15,817 nucleotides of DNA, from the NCBI GenBank assembly GCA_005880175.1, contig VBJR01000377.1, positions 1 through 15,817 of the forward strand. Reading direction: 5' to 3'. This stretch comes from Chloroflexota bacterium (GTDB taxonomy: Bacteria; Chloroflexota; Dormibacteria; Dormibacterales; Dormibacteraceae). The notes under the pieces were generated by a model that was given only the letters and a program-made list of their open reading frames with translations, did not search any database and was not told where the DNA came from. Both the position numbers and the translations under genes were made by a program. Shown piece by piece: positions 1 to 7,072 of the stretch (its first letter is position 1; every line of letters begins with the position of its first letter).

Positions 1-24
1 GGGGGCGCAACATTAGGCATTCGT

Positions 25-816
25 ATGGACGCCGTGCTCGACGTCGACTGGGCGGCCCACTGGCGGGACCTCGTCCGGACCCGCGAGGCGCAGACCGGCC
101 CGCCCGCCACGGACGACTGGTGGGCGCCCCGGGCCAAGCAGTTCGCCCGGCAGATGCGGGCCCAGCCGGGCGACCCCGTCCTGACGTTCCTGGAGCCCTG
201 GCTGCGGGCCTCCGCGACGCTGCTCGACGTGGGCGCGGGGACCGGCCGGCACACCACCCCGCTGGCCGGGCGCCTGGACTGGGTGACGGCCGTCGAGCCG
301 TCGCAGGCGATGCGCGAGCACATCGAGCCGGCCCCGAACGTGACCGTGATCGGCAGCACGTGGGAGGACGCGGACCCGGCCCCGGCCGACCTGGTCATCT
401 GCATCCACGTCCTCTACCCGGTCGCCGAGCCGGTGCCGTTCATCGAGAAGCTCGAGCGCTTCGCCCGCGAGCGGGTGTTCATCTGGATGCGGGACTCGGC
501 CCATCCGCTCCCGCCCGAGGTGATGGCCCGGCCCGAGCGGGGCCGGGAGCCCTGGCTGCGGGACTGCCTCATGCTGCTCCGCCAGCTCGGCGTCGAGCCC
601 GAGATGTGGCTGGGGCGGGGCCCGGCCATGTCGATCCGCTACGAGAGCATGGAGGAGGCCGTGCGGCAGTGCCGCAGCCACCTCGGGCTGGCCTGGGACG
701 AGGCCCGCGGCCGCGCCTGGCTGGAGGCCAACCTGCGGCCCGACGAGGACGGCACGCTCACGTACAACGCCGACCCGGCCACCTCGGGGGTGCTGCACTG
801 GAAACCGAGAGCCTGA
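25..816 (+). CDS. class I SAM-dependent methyltransferase
   Basis: A 263-residue protein with the Rossmann fold of class I methyltransferases. SAM-binding motif I is LLDVGAGTGR at residues 66-75; the acidic residue that normally contacts the SAM ribose is E91 in AVEPS (89-93). The ADLVICIHVLYPV stretch (121-133) fits motif IV/post-motif. The N-terminal 60 residues (DWAAHWRDLV, then DWWAPRAKQFARQM) are a helical cap that probably shapes the substrate pocket, but the substrate cannot be told. Transfer of methyl from SAM follows from the family; the acceptor is unknown. The start is the first ATG; only 24 bases lie upstream and no good Shine-Dalgarno sequence is visible. It overlaps the following acetyltransferase, so the two are probably one operon. 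Confidence 0.85.
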   Translation: MDAVLDVDWAAHWRDLVRTREAQTGPPATDDWWAPRAKQFARQMRAQPGDPVLTFLEPWLRASATLLDVGAGTGRHTTPLAGRLDWVTAVEPSQAMREHIEPAPNVTVIGSTWEDADPAPADLVICIHVLYPVAEPVPFIEKLERFARERVFIWMRDSAHPLPPEVMARPERGREPWLRDCLMLLRQLGVEPEMWLGRGPAMSIRYESMEEAVRQCRSHLGLAWDEARGRAWLEANLRPDEDGTLTYNADPATSGVLHWKPRA

Positions 817-1646
817 TCCTGCGGGCGGTCCGCCCGGCCGACCGCGAGCGCATCCTCGAGATCTCGAGCGAGGCGTTCGACGGCAGCGACTACCTGCCCG
901 AGGTGTTCGACGCGTGGGCCGCCGACCCGGGGGCGTCGTTCCAGGCCGCCGAGCTGGACGGCGTGGTGGTCGGCGTCCAGCGGGTGAGCCCGATCGCCAG
1001 GGGCGTCATGTACTACGAGGGGCTGCGGGTGGCGGCGAGCCACCGGCGGCGGGGCATCGCCCGCCGGATGCTGCGGGCCGCCGTGGACGAGGCCCGCGGG
1101 CTCGGGTTCGAGCGGATGCGGCTGTACACGGACAGCGCGGACGCCGGGCGGCTCTTCACCGCCGAGGGGTTCAAGCTCCTGACCGACTGCGTGACGTGGA
1201 CCGCGCTGCGCGTCGAGGGCGGCGACCCGCCCCGGCTCGGCTCGCCGGCCGAGGCCGGCAACCTGGCCGAGCGGCTGCGGCAGGACCCGGCGCTGGCCGC
1301 GTACGGTGGGATCGTGCCCGACTGGCGGGGGACGCAGGACGTGGACGCGGCCCTGCTCGAGGACCTGGCCAACCAGGGCCTGGTCCGGGTCGGGGCCGGC
1401 GGCCGGGGCGTGGCGCTGCTGCGCGCCGGGGCCCGGCGGCGCCTGACGGTGACGTTCCTGGGCGGCTCGGGCGCCGCGCTGCAGGACCTGCTGACGGCGC
1501 TCCGGTTCGAGGCCGACTCGGCCGACCTGGCCGGTGTGCGGATCCTCGCCCCGACCCACCACCCCGCCGCCGATGACCTGGGCGACGTCGGCTACCATCT
1601 CGCCGAGGATGAAGGGCACGCCTACGTTTATGCCTTGGAGCTCTGA
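798..1646 (+). CDS. GNAT family N-acetyltransferase (probable CTG start)
   Basis: The homologous part starts with LETESLILRAVRPADRERI, a classic GNAT beginning, and carries the acetyl-CoA-binding motif A with RRRGIA at residues 83-88, followed by YTDSADAGRLFTAEGF, the usual end of the fold. Residues beyond about 145 form a second, unassigned C-terminal region of about 135 residues. The reading frame is open far upstream, but there it is only a shadow of the methyltransferase gene. No ATG, GTG or TTG lies near the start of homology; the next in-frame GTG (about 902) would remove the first strand and helix. I chose CTG at 798, preceded by a G-rich run at 786-790. The gene overlaps the methyltransferase by 19 bases in another frame. 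A frameshifted fusion to the methyltransferase is the alternative. The acetyl acceptor is unknown. Confidence 0.75.
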   Translation: METESLILRAVRPADRERILEISSEAFDGSDYLPEVFDAWAADPGASFQAAELDGVVVGVQRVSPIARGVMYYEGLRVAASHRRRGIARRMLRAAVDEARGLGFERMRLYTDSADAGRLFTAEGFKLLTDCVTWTALRVEGGDPPRLGSPAEAGNLAERLRQDPALAAYGGIVPDWRGTQDVDAALLEDLANQGLVRVGAGGRGVALLRAGARRRLTVTFLGGSGAALQDLLTALRFEADSADLAGVRILAPTHHPAADDLGDVGYHLAEDEGHAYVYALEL

Positions 1647-1649
1647 GGG

Positions 1650-2870
1650 TTGAGCCGCCGCTACGTGGTCATCGGGAACGGGATCGCCGGGCAGACGTGC
1701 GCGGAGGAGCTGCGCGCCCGCGACTCCGAGTGCTCGATCGTGATGCTGGCGGCCGAGCGGCATCCCCTGTACAACCGCGTCGCCCTCCCCCGGTTCCTGC
1801 GCGGGCAGGTCCGGGAGGAGAAGGTCATGATGCGGACCGTCGAGGACTACCGGAAGCGGGGACTGGAGATCCACTTCGAGACGTGGGCCACCGAGGTGGA
1901 CACGGCGGCCAAGGTGGTGCGCACGAACCGGGACCAGGAGTTCCCGTACGACGCCCTGCTGATCGCGACCGGGGGCCGGCCCAAGCCGCCGCCGTGGTCG
2001 GGGTCGGACGACGTGTCGGAGGTCTACGGCTTCCAGACGCTCGACGACACGAAGGCGATCATGGAGAAGGCCGACCGGTCGCACAGCGTGCTGGTGATGG
2101 GCGGCAGCTTCATCGCGTACGAGCTGGCGGAGGGCATCGTGCACCGGGGCAACTCCGAGGTCGCGTGGATCATGCGCGGCCCCTGGTTCCTCCGCTACAT
2201 CCTCGACGCGGAGGGGGGCCAGCTGTGCCGCCAGCTCGGGGAGCAGGCCGGCGTCCGGTTCCTGTGCGAGGACGAGGTCACGCGCTTCTCCCGCTGCAAC
2301 GGCCACTACCTGGCGGAGACGGCGGCCGGCGAGCGCGTGGAGTTCGACATGCTCACGTACGGGGTGGGCCTGGACTACTACGTCGAGCCGACCCGGAACA
2401 CGGAGATCGAGGTGCGCCGGGGCATCGTGACGGACTCGAAGCTGCGGACGGCGGCGCCCGACGTGTACGCGGCGGGCGACGTGGCGGTCTTCTACGACCG
2501 GATGATCGGCAAGCACAACCAGATGGGCACGTGGGACAACGCCGAGGCCCACGGCAAGACGGCCGCGCACAACATGGGCGGCGACGACGAGGACTTCTTC
2601 GACGTGCCCACGTACACGACGACGATGTTCGGCTCGACGCTGGCGGTCATGGGCATCACGCCGGACGTGAAGCCGGACCTGGAGTCGGTGCGGACCTACT
2701 CGTTCGAGGACAGGTTCTTCCGCAAGCTGTTCTTCATGGACGACCGTCTGGTGGGGGCGATCATGATCGGGCCGCCGAAGGGCCGGAAGAAGCTGATCGA
2801 GATCATGCGCTCGATGGAGCACGTGGACGGCAACCGCGAGTCCCTGCTCGACCCGACGAACCTGAAGTAA
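1650..2870 (+). CDS. FAD/NAD(P)-dependent oxidoreductase (pyridine nucleotide-disulfide reductase superfamily)
   Basis: 406 residues with the two-dinucleotide-fold layout of rubredoxin/ferredoxin reductases and the N-terminal part of NirB. The FAD motif is GNGIAG (residues 9-14) in the first beta-alpha-beta unit; LLIATGGRP (103-111) is the ATG motif; VLVMGGSFIAYELAE (147-161) is the NAD(P)H-binding unit; DVYAAGDVA (271-279) is the second FAD motif with the flavin-binding Asp277. There is no CxxC redox pair, so it is not a disulfide reductase and probably passes electrons between NAD(P)H and a small redox partner that is not encoded here. The TTG start has GGAG at 1637-1640, 9 bases upstream, and sits 3 bases after the acetyltransferase stop. 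Last gene of the likely operon before a strong hairpin. Confidence 0.88.
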   Translation: MSRRYVVIGNGIAGQTCAEELRARDSECSIVMLAAERHPLYNRVALPRFLRGQVREEKVMMRTVEDYRKRGLEIHFETWATEVDTAAKVVRTNRDQEFPYDALLIATGGRPKPPPWSGSDDVSEVYGFQTLDDTKAIMEKADRSHSVLVMGGSFIAYELAEGIVHRGNSEVAWIMRGPWFLRYILDAEGGQLCRQLGEQAGVRFLCEDEVTRFSRCNGHYLAETAAGERVEFDMLTYGVGLDYYVEPTRNTEIEVRRGIVTDSKLRTAAPDVYAAGDVAVFYDRMIGKHNQMGTWDNAEAHGKTAAHNMGGDDEDFFDVPTYTTTMFGSTLAVMGITPDVKPDLESVRTYSFEDRFFRKLFFMDDRLVGAIMIGPPKGRKKLIEIMRSMEHVDGNRESLLDPTNLK

Positions 2871-2871
2871 C

Positions 2872-2898
2872 GGCGCTGGCCGGGCTCCGGCCAGCGCC
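2872..2898. terminator. bidirectional hairpin between convergent genes
   Basis: A perfect 12-bp stem (GGCGCTGGCCGG at 2872-2883 and its complement at 2887-2898) closed by a 3-base loop GCT. It begins 2 bases after the oxidoreductase stop and ends 5 bases before the stop of the opposing binding-protein gene, so it can end both transcripts. Neither side has a long T tract, which is common in very GC-rich genomes. Confidence 0.75.
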
Positions 2899-2903
2899 CT
2901 CCT

Positions 2904-4551
2904 CTAGTGCTTCGCGATGAAGGCGTCGTGGTACTGGAGGTCGCCAGGGATGCCCTGGTCGTCCATGGGCGTGACGGTCAGGCCCCTGACGTACGGGCGA
3001 ATCAGGGTGTACTCCGCGGACTGGTACAGGAAGCCCACGGTGCCGGCGTCGATCACCTGCTTCTGCGCCTTCTGGTACACGGCGTTCCGGGCGGGGTCGG
3101 TCTTGCCGCCGTCGGCCTGCGCCACGGTCCTGTCGTAGCCGGGCAGGCTGACGCAGCCCCAGTTGAGGCTGTGGCACGCGGTGCTCGTGAAGATGTCGAA
3201 CCAGTCCTGCTGGTCCGGGTAGTCGGCGATCCAGCCGTCCGGGCCGTAGATGTCGAACTGGCCCTTGCGGACGTCGCTGGTGACCGTCTTGCTGTCCACG
3301 ACGTCCACGGCGATGTTCACGCCGAGGTTGTCCTGCCACTGCTGCGAGATGAACTGGTTGACCGTCTTGTTGCCCGTCAGGTCGCGGGTCAGCAGCTTGA
3401 ACTTCGACAGGTCCGCGGCGGTGACCCCCGCCTTCTGCAGCAGCTGCTTGGCGGCGGCGGGATCGAACTTCTGCGCGTCGCCCAGCGACGGATCGTAGCC
3501 GTTCATGCCCTTGGGGATGAACGACTGGATCGGGGTGGCGGTGCCCTTCAGCACGTCCTTGGTCAGCTTGTCCCGGTCGATCGCCTTGGACAGCGCCAGC
3601 CGGACGTCCGCGTTGTCGAGCGGCGCTCTCTTGCTGTTGTACGCCACCCAGGTGGTGCCCAGCCTCGGGTACAGCCTGGCCTGCTTGCTGAGCTGCGGAT
3701 CCTGCCTGACGGTGATCACGTCCGCGACCGGCACCAGGAGCGCGTCCAGCTGGCCCGTGCGGTAGTTCGCGAACGCCGTGTTGCCGTCGGCGATGAAGGA
3801 GTACGTGAGCTTCTGCAGCTTCGGCGGCCCGCCCCAGAAGTAGGTGTTCGGGGCCAGCGTCAGGTGGTCCTTCGGTGTGTACTCGGCGATCTTGAACATG
3901 CCGTTGCCGACGATCGTCCTGGGATCGTTGGCCCACGCCTCGGCCTTCGTCGTGTCGGTCGACGGGAACGCCCCGCCCGCCGCCTGCTCGACGATGTCCT
4001 TGCGGAGCGGTACGGCCATCCACAGCGAGGCCACCCACTTGAAGTACCCGGCCGGCTGCGCCAGCTTGACCACGAAGGTGTGGTCGTCGGGGGCCGACAG
4101 GCCGAGGCCGTTCAGGTACGAGTCGATCGCCGGCGCGCTCTTGACGTCGACGTCCGAGTAGCCGGAGCCGCCGGCGATGGTCTGGTCGAAGAACGGGTCG
4201 ACGTAGCCGGCGGCCAGCGCCGGGTTCAGGAAGTGCTTCCAGCCGTAGACCCAGTCCGCGGCCACGACCGGCTTGCCGTCGGCCCACTTGGCTTCCGAGC
4301 GCAGGTGGAACGTGTAGGTCAGGCCGTCCGAGGGTCTGGCGACCGACGGCCGCCTCGTACGTGAACGTCTGCTGAGTCGGGTCGAGGCTGTTCGGGTCCG
4401 TGGTGTCGTTGATCCGCAGCACCTGCTGGTCGGGCGGCGCCGCCTCAGTGGACGAGGTCCCGGTGCTGCCGTTGCCGCACGCGAGCGTGGCTAACACCGC
4501 GCATGCGCCGAATGCGATGGCCCGCATCGCCTTGGGATGGGATTCCCACAT
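2904..4551 (-). pseudogene. ABC transporter family 5 (peptide/OppA-type) substrate-binding lipoprotein, frameshifted with missing segment
   Basis: The N-terminal part starts at ATG 4551, 8 bases after an excellent Shine-Dalgarno GGGGAGG (4560-4566), and has a lipoprotein signal peptide ending at Cys25 (LATLAC), then LRINDTTDPNSLDPTQQ, the usual opening of family 5 binding proteins. Around 4331-4336 homology jumps to another frame: before the junction YEAAVGRQT, after it SDGLTYTFHLRSEAKW, continuing without break to the stop at 2904 (about 475 residues). Known family members have about 25 residues between these two blocks, so sequence is missing as well as the frame. As read, translation from 4551 runs into an out-of-frame tail. 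The intact protein would capture peptides outside the membrane for an ABC permease, but no permease genes are in the window. A true deletion and an assembly error are both possible. Confidence 0.85.
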
Positions 4552-4656
4552 CCTGTGTACCTCCCCGCTCGCGAGATAGCCGCCGACTTCGCTTCACGCT
4601 GCCAGTGATGGCGCGGCGCAACTGACGGTCAGGAACGGAAGGTCCCGGGTGGCCAG

Positions 4657-4685
4657 ATTCTGGTTTCTGCCGGCCGAGTTGTCAA
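4657..4685 (-). promoter_or_regulatory. sigma-70 type promoter for the peptide-binding lipoprotein gene
   Basis: On the minus strand a perfect -35 TTGACA (4685 to 4680) is followed after 17 bases by CAGAAT (4662 to 4657), 4 of 6 matches to the -10 consensus. It lies upstream of the ATG at 4551 and predicts an untranslated leader of about 100 bases. The intact promoter and ribosome-binding site argue that the gene was active until recently or is damaged only in this assembly. Confidence 0.6.
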
Positions 4686-4738
4686 CAAAGCGATTCGATG
4701 ACGCTCACAGCCGGTCGACCGTGCTTGACAGTGGAGCT

Positions 4739-4756
4739 CCGCTCGACTGCGAGCGG
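4739..4756 (-). terminator. hairpin downstream of the YcaQ-like gene
   Basis: A perfect 7-bp stem (CCGCTCG at 4739-4745, CGAGCGG at 4750-4756) with a 4-base loop, starting 3 bases after the YcaQ-like stop codon in the direction of transcription. No T tract follows. Its position makes it the likely terminator that separates the glycosylase from the lipoprotein promoter. Confidence 0.5.
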
Positions 4757-4759
4757 GCG

Positions 4760-5824
4760 TCAGTCACAGCTGACGATCGTCCGCTCGACCTCGACCTCTG
4801 CCAGGCCCAGCCAATGGGCGAGCGCTCCCAGCTCGGCGCGTGTCGCCTCCATGTCACCGTCGCCGGCGTGCGCCTCCACGTGCAGCGCCGGCACGCGCAG
4901 CACCCCGTCGCGGCGGTCCGCCTTCGCGTCCACACGCGCCACCAGCCGGTCGCCGTTGAGCACCGGCAGGACGTAGTAGCCCCACCGCCGCTTCGCCACC
5001 GGCACGTAGATCTCCAGCCGGTACTCGAAGCCGAACAGCGCGAGCAGCCGGTCGCGGTCGTAGACCAGGCGGTCGAACGGCGACAGGATCGCGGTCCGCC
5101 CCGTGAACGGGCGCTCCAGCAGGTCGGGGGCCGCGACCCAGGGCCCGGGCACGCCCTCGACCTCCACCGGGACGCCGCAGCCGCCCACCTGCGCCGGCCG
5201 CGCGATGCCCCGCGAGCGCAGCCGCCGGCCGGCCAGCACCCGCTCCGCCTCGTCGAGCGGGATGGGCGGCGCGGCGACCGGCAGCACACGGGCGGCGAGG
5301 TCCCACACCCGCTGGTTCCCCTCGCGGCCCACGACGGTGATCTCGCCGCTGGCCCACAGGCACTCCAGCATCTGCCCCACGTTGCGCCCGTCGCTCCAGC
5401 CGCTCGAGCGCCACGAGACCTGCGCCCGGTCCTCCAGGTCGCGGGAGCGCAGGGGCCCGCGCCCCTCCAGCTCCGAGAGCACGTACGCGCGAAACCCCGC
5501 GTTGGCGGCCATCCACTCCGTGGCCCGCGGCGAGAACAGGCCCGAGCGGAGCAGGGGATAGTCCGCCGTCGGGTAGACGAACGCGCGGTACTCGAACAGC
5601 GACCGCTCCTCGAACAGCTGGCGCTTCAGGTCCTGCGGCTGGAAGCCGCCGCCGAGCCGGCTCCACAGCACCAGGTGCTCCGTCCGGGCCACGGCGGCGG
5701 TCGGGTCGAGCTGCAGGAAGCCGAGCCGGCGCACCGCGTCGAGCACGTCCGCGGGCCGGTCCGCGTCCAGCGACTGGCCCATCACCGCGAGCTGCCGCGC
5801 CCGCTCCCGAGTCAGGCGGATCAC
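4760..5824 (-). CDS. YcaQ/AlkX-type DNA glycosylase (HTH_42 winged-helix family)
   Basis: The protein starts [17 protein letters not shown] and belongs to the HTH_42 family, whose studied members (Escherichia coli YcaQ, Streptomyces AlkZ) excise alkylated bases and unhook interstrand crosslinks. The first winged helix is followed by GFLQLDP, which carries the Q-x-D catalytic motif of the YcaQ branch (AlkZ has Q-x-Q), and [11 protein letters not shown] downstream is the matching conserved segment. [30 protein letters not shown] in the C-terminal third is the other family hallmark. At 354 residues it is somewhat shorter than E. coli YcaQ (about 410). I prefer GTG at 5824 because homology begins there; a TTG at 5872 would add 16 residues and leave only 5 bases to the divergent regulator gene. 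No strong Shine-Dalgarno is visible. Confidence 0.85.
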   Translation of the reverse strand: MIRLTRERARQLAVMGQSLDADRPADVLDAVRRLGFLQLDPTAAVARTEHLVLWSRLGGGFQPQDLKRQLFEERSLFEYRAFVYPTADYPLLRSGLFSPRATEWMAANAGFRAYVLSELEGRGPLRSRDLEDRAQVSWRSSGWSDGRNVGQMLECLWASGEITVVGREGNQRVWDLAARVLPVAAPPIPLDEAERVLAGRRLRSRGIARPAQVGGCGVPVEVEGVPGPWVAAPDLLERPFTGRTAILSPFDRLVYDRDRLLALFGFEYRLEIYVPVAKRRWGYYVLPVLNGDRLVARVDAKADRRDGVLRVPALHVEAHAGDGDMEATRAELGALAHWLGLAEVEVERTIVSCD

Positions 5825-5857
5825 GCCCCGAACCGTAACCGAGCGGCCGACATGCGG

Positions 5858-5863
5858 TATGCT
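5858..5863 (+). promoter_or_regulatory. -10 element of the Xre regulator gene
   Basis: TATGCT lies 14 bases before the ATG at 5878, with no convincing -35 hexamer and no good Shine-Dalgarno sequence between. The transcript would have a leader of only about 7 bases. Weak evidence taken alone; it fits the same pattern seen before other genes here. Confidence 0.35.
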
Positions 5864-5877
5864 TCTGCTCAAGGCAG

Positions 5878-6297
5878 ATGGCGTTCGCTCATAGTGAAAC
5901 CCCGGAACACGTCCGCGCCACGCTCGGCGCGATCCTCCGCAGGCGGCGGGAGGCCAACGAGTGGTCGCTGGTGGAAGTCGCCACCGGCGGCGGCATCTCG
6001 ACCGCGCACCTGTCGGAGGTGGAGCGGGGCCGCAAGGACATCTCCACGGACCGGCTCGTGCTGCTGGCCCGCGCGCTGGAGACGACGGTCGGCGAGCTCT
6101 ACCTGGAGCTGGGCCGCGAGCTCGGCGTCGGCGACCCGGTGAACGCCGTCGCCTGGGAGGCGGACCCCCGCGTGCACCTGCGCCGCATGAGCGAGTCGCT
6201 CGACCGCGACGCCCTGCGCACCGTTGCCCGCTTCACGACCTTCCTGGCCATGACCGAGCCGGCGCCGCGCAAGCGGCAGATCGGCTTCCTGAGGTGA
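5878..6297 (+). CDS. Xre-family regulator, ClgR-like, coupled to clpP
   Basis: 139 residues with an N-terminal Xre/Cro-type helix-turn-helix domain (about residues 14-76); the recognition helix region is [16 protein letters not shown] (41-56), close to the SEIERGRKEAS stretch of actinobacterial ClgR proteins. ClgR activates clp protease genes in Streptomyces, Corynebacterium and Mycobacterium. Here the gene lies directly upstream of clpP, and the clpP ribosome-binding site is inside its last codons, so the two are translated together. The C-terminal half (80-139) is longer than the usual ClgR tail and ends in a basic stretch [10 protein letters not shown] see no known domain there. The ClgR role is inferred from motif plus neighbour. 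Confidence 0.8.
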   Translation: MAFAHSETPEHVRATLGAILRRRREANEWSLVEVATGGGISTAHLSEVERGRKDISTDRLVLLARALETTVGELYLELGRELGVGDPVNAVAWEADPRVHLRRMSESLDRDALRTVARFTTFLAMTEPAPRKRQIGFLR

Positions 6298-6302
6298 GTG
6301 AG

Positions 6303-6896
6303 ATGATGATCCCGACCGTGATCGAGAGCACCGGACGCGGCGAGCGCGCCTACGACATCTACTCGCGGCTGCTGAACGAGCGGATCATCTTCGTCGGCAA
6401 GGAGATCGACGACGCGCTGGCCAACACGGTGGTCGCGCAGCTGCTGTACCTGCAGAGCATCGACCCCGAGAAGGACATCTCGCTGTACATCAACAGCCCC
6501 GGGGGCTCGGCCTACGCCGGCCTGTCCATCTACGACACGATGCAGCTGGTCACCCCCGACGTCAGCACGTTCTGCACCGGCATGGCGGCCAGCGCCGCGT
6601 CGGTGATCCTGACGGGCGGCGCGCCGGGCAAGCGGTACGCGCTGCCGCACTCGCGGATCGTCATCCACCAGCCGTGGCACCCGGGCATCCAGGGCCAGGC
6701 GTCGGACATCGACATCCAGGCCCGCGAGATCCTGAAGCAGCGCGACCTGATCGTGGAGCTGTATATGCGCCACTGCGGCCGCCCGCGCGAGCAGGTGGAG
6801 CGGGACATCGACCGCGACAACTACATGAGCCCGGAACAGGCCATCGAGTGGGGCCTGATCGACGGCATCCTGGAGAAGCCACAGCTCCCGGGGTAA
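6303..6896 (+). CDS. clpP: ATP-dependent Clp protease proteolytic subunit ClpP
   Basis: 197 residues, normal ClpP length. The serine protease triad is visible: Ser97 in GMAASAAS (93-100), His122 in VIHQP (120-124) and Asp172 in [11 protein letters not shown] (170-180); YINSPGGS (62-69) forms the oxyanion region. It forms tetradecameric barrels in the cytoplasm that degrade proteins fed by ClpX or ClpC/ClpA. The start is one of two adjacent ATGs (6303 or 6306), placed by the Shine-Dalgarno GAGGTG at 6291-6296, which lies inside the end of the regulator gene 5 bases upstream. Many Actinomycetota carry a clpP1-clpP2 pair next to clpX; here a single clpP is followed by a gap and an unrelated gene, so any second copy must lie elsewhere. 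Confidence 0.95.
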   Translation: MMIPTVIESTGRGERAYDIYSRLLNERIIFVGKEIDDALANTVVAQLLYLQSIDPEKDISLYINSPGGSAYAGLSIYDTMQLVTPDVSTFCTGMAASAASVILTGGAPGKRYALPHSRIVIHQPWHPGIQGQASDIDIQAREILKQRDLIVELYMRHCGRPREQVERDIDRDNYMSPEQAIEWGLIDGILEKPQLPG

Positions 6897-6898
6897 CG

Positions 6899-6990
6899 GG
6901 GTCCGGGCCACGGGTGCCGCTTTGCCGTACCCCAGAGACGTATCGCCGGGTCCGACAGGTCGCTGAGGTACGGCAACCGGCGCCGGACCC
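6899..6990 (+). ncRNA. candidate structured RNA / long hairpin downstream of clpP
   Basis: The gap after clpP folds into one long rod. Outer arms GGGTCCGG (6899-6906) and CCGGACCC (6983-6990) pair over 8 bp; GCCG (6916-6919) with CGGC (6978-6981); TTGCCGTACC (6922-6931) with GGTACGGCAA (6967-6976) over 10 bp; then CAG/CTG and GAC/GTC extend the stem inward. A second copy of GGGTCCG at 6948-6954 can pair with the same right arm, giving an alternative fold. I do not recognise an RNA family; it lacks the signal recognition particle RNA signature. It may be a clpP 3' element or terminator, a small RNA, or a leader acting on the next gene. The pairing is seen; any function is inference. Confidence 0.45.
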
Positions 6991-6998
6991 GAGGCCAA

Positions 6999-7015
6999 CC
7001 CCCCGCCACGGGGGG
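6999..7015 (+). terminator. C6/G6 hairpin upstream of the UPF0182 gene
   Basis: CCCCCC (6999-7004), loop GCCAC, GGGGGG (7010-7015) makes a compact 6-bp GC-only hairpin just after the rod-like structure. It could finish termination of the regulator-clpP transcript. There is no T tract. Confidence 0.4.
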
Positions 7016-7054
7016 CCAGGTGAGTAGCGGCGCGTGCCACCCAGGCGCAAGGAC

Positions 7055-7060
7055 TAAGCT
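7055..7060 (+). promoter_or_regulatory. -10 element of the UPF0182 gene
   Basis: TAAGCT ends 12 bases before the ATG at 7073. The nearest Shine-Dalgarno-like AAGGA (7049-7053) is too far from the start to act, so a very short leader is likely. There is no clear -35. Confidence 0.35.
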
Positions 7061-7072
7061 TCGCGAGCGTAC

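Noticed and set aside
639..2822. Long open frame on the minus strand (727 codons)
   Set aside because: It is antisense to the methyltransferase, acetyltransferase and oxidoreductase genes; the translation is rich in Arg, His and Val without any motif, as expected for a shadow frame in GC-rich DNA.
2907..4364. Open frame of 485 codons on the plus strand
   Set aside because: Antisense to the peptide-binding lipoprotein gene; no domain, low-complexity composition.
4725..4730. TTGACA on the plus strand as a promoter
   Set aside because: No -10 hexamer at 16-18 bases, and it would read antisense into the YcaQ-like gene.
5866..5878. Small CTGC/GCAG inverted repeat before the Xre gene
   Set aside because: Only 4-bp arms, not distinguishable from chance.
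6943..6962. Guanidine (ykkC) riboswitch, from GGGTCCGACAGG
   Set aside because: Only a short stretch resembles the GGTCCGAGAG element; the other conserved elements of that riboswitch are missing.
6899..6990. Signal recognition particle RNA or tRNA
   Set aside because: The rod shape and size recall small SRP RNA, but the conserved GGAAGGAAGCAGCC region is absent; there is no GTTCRANNC T-arm for a tRNA.
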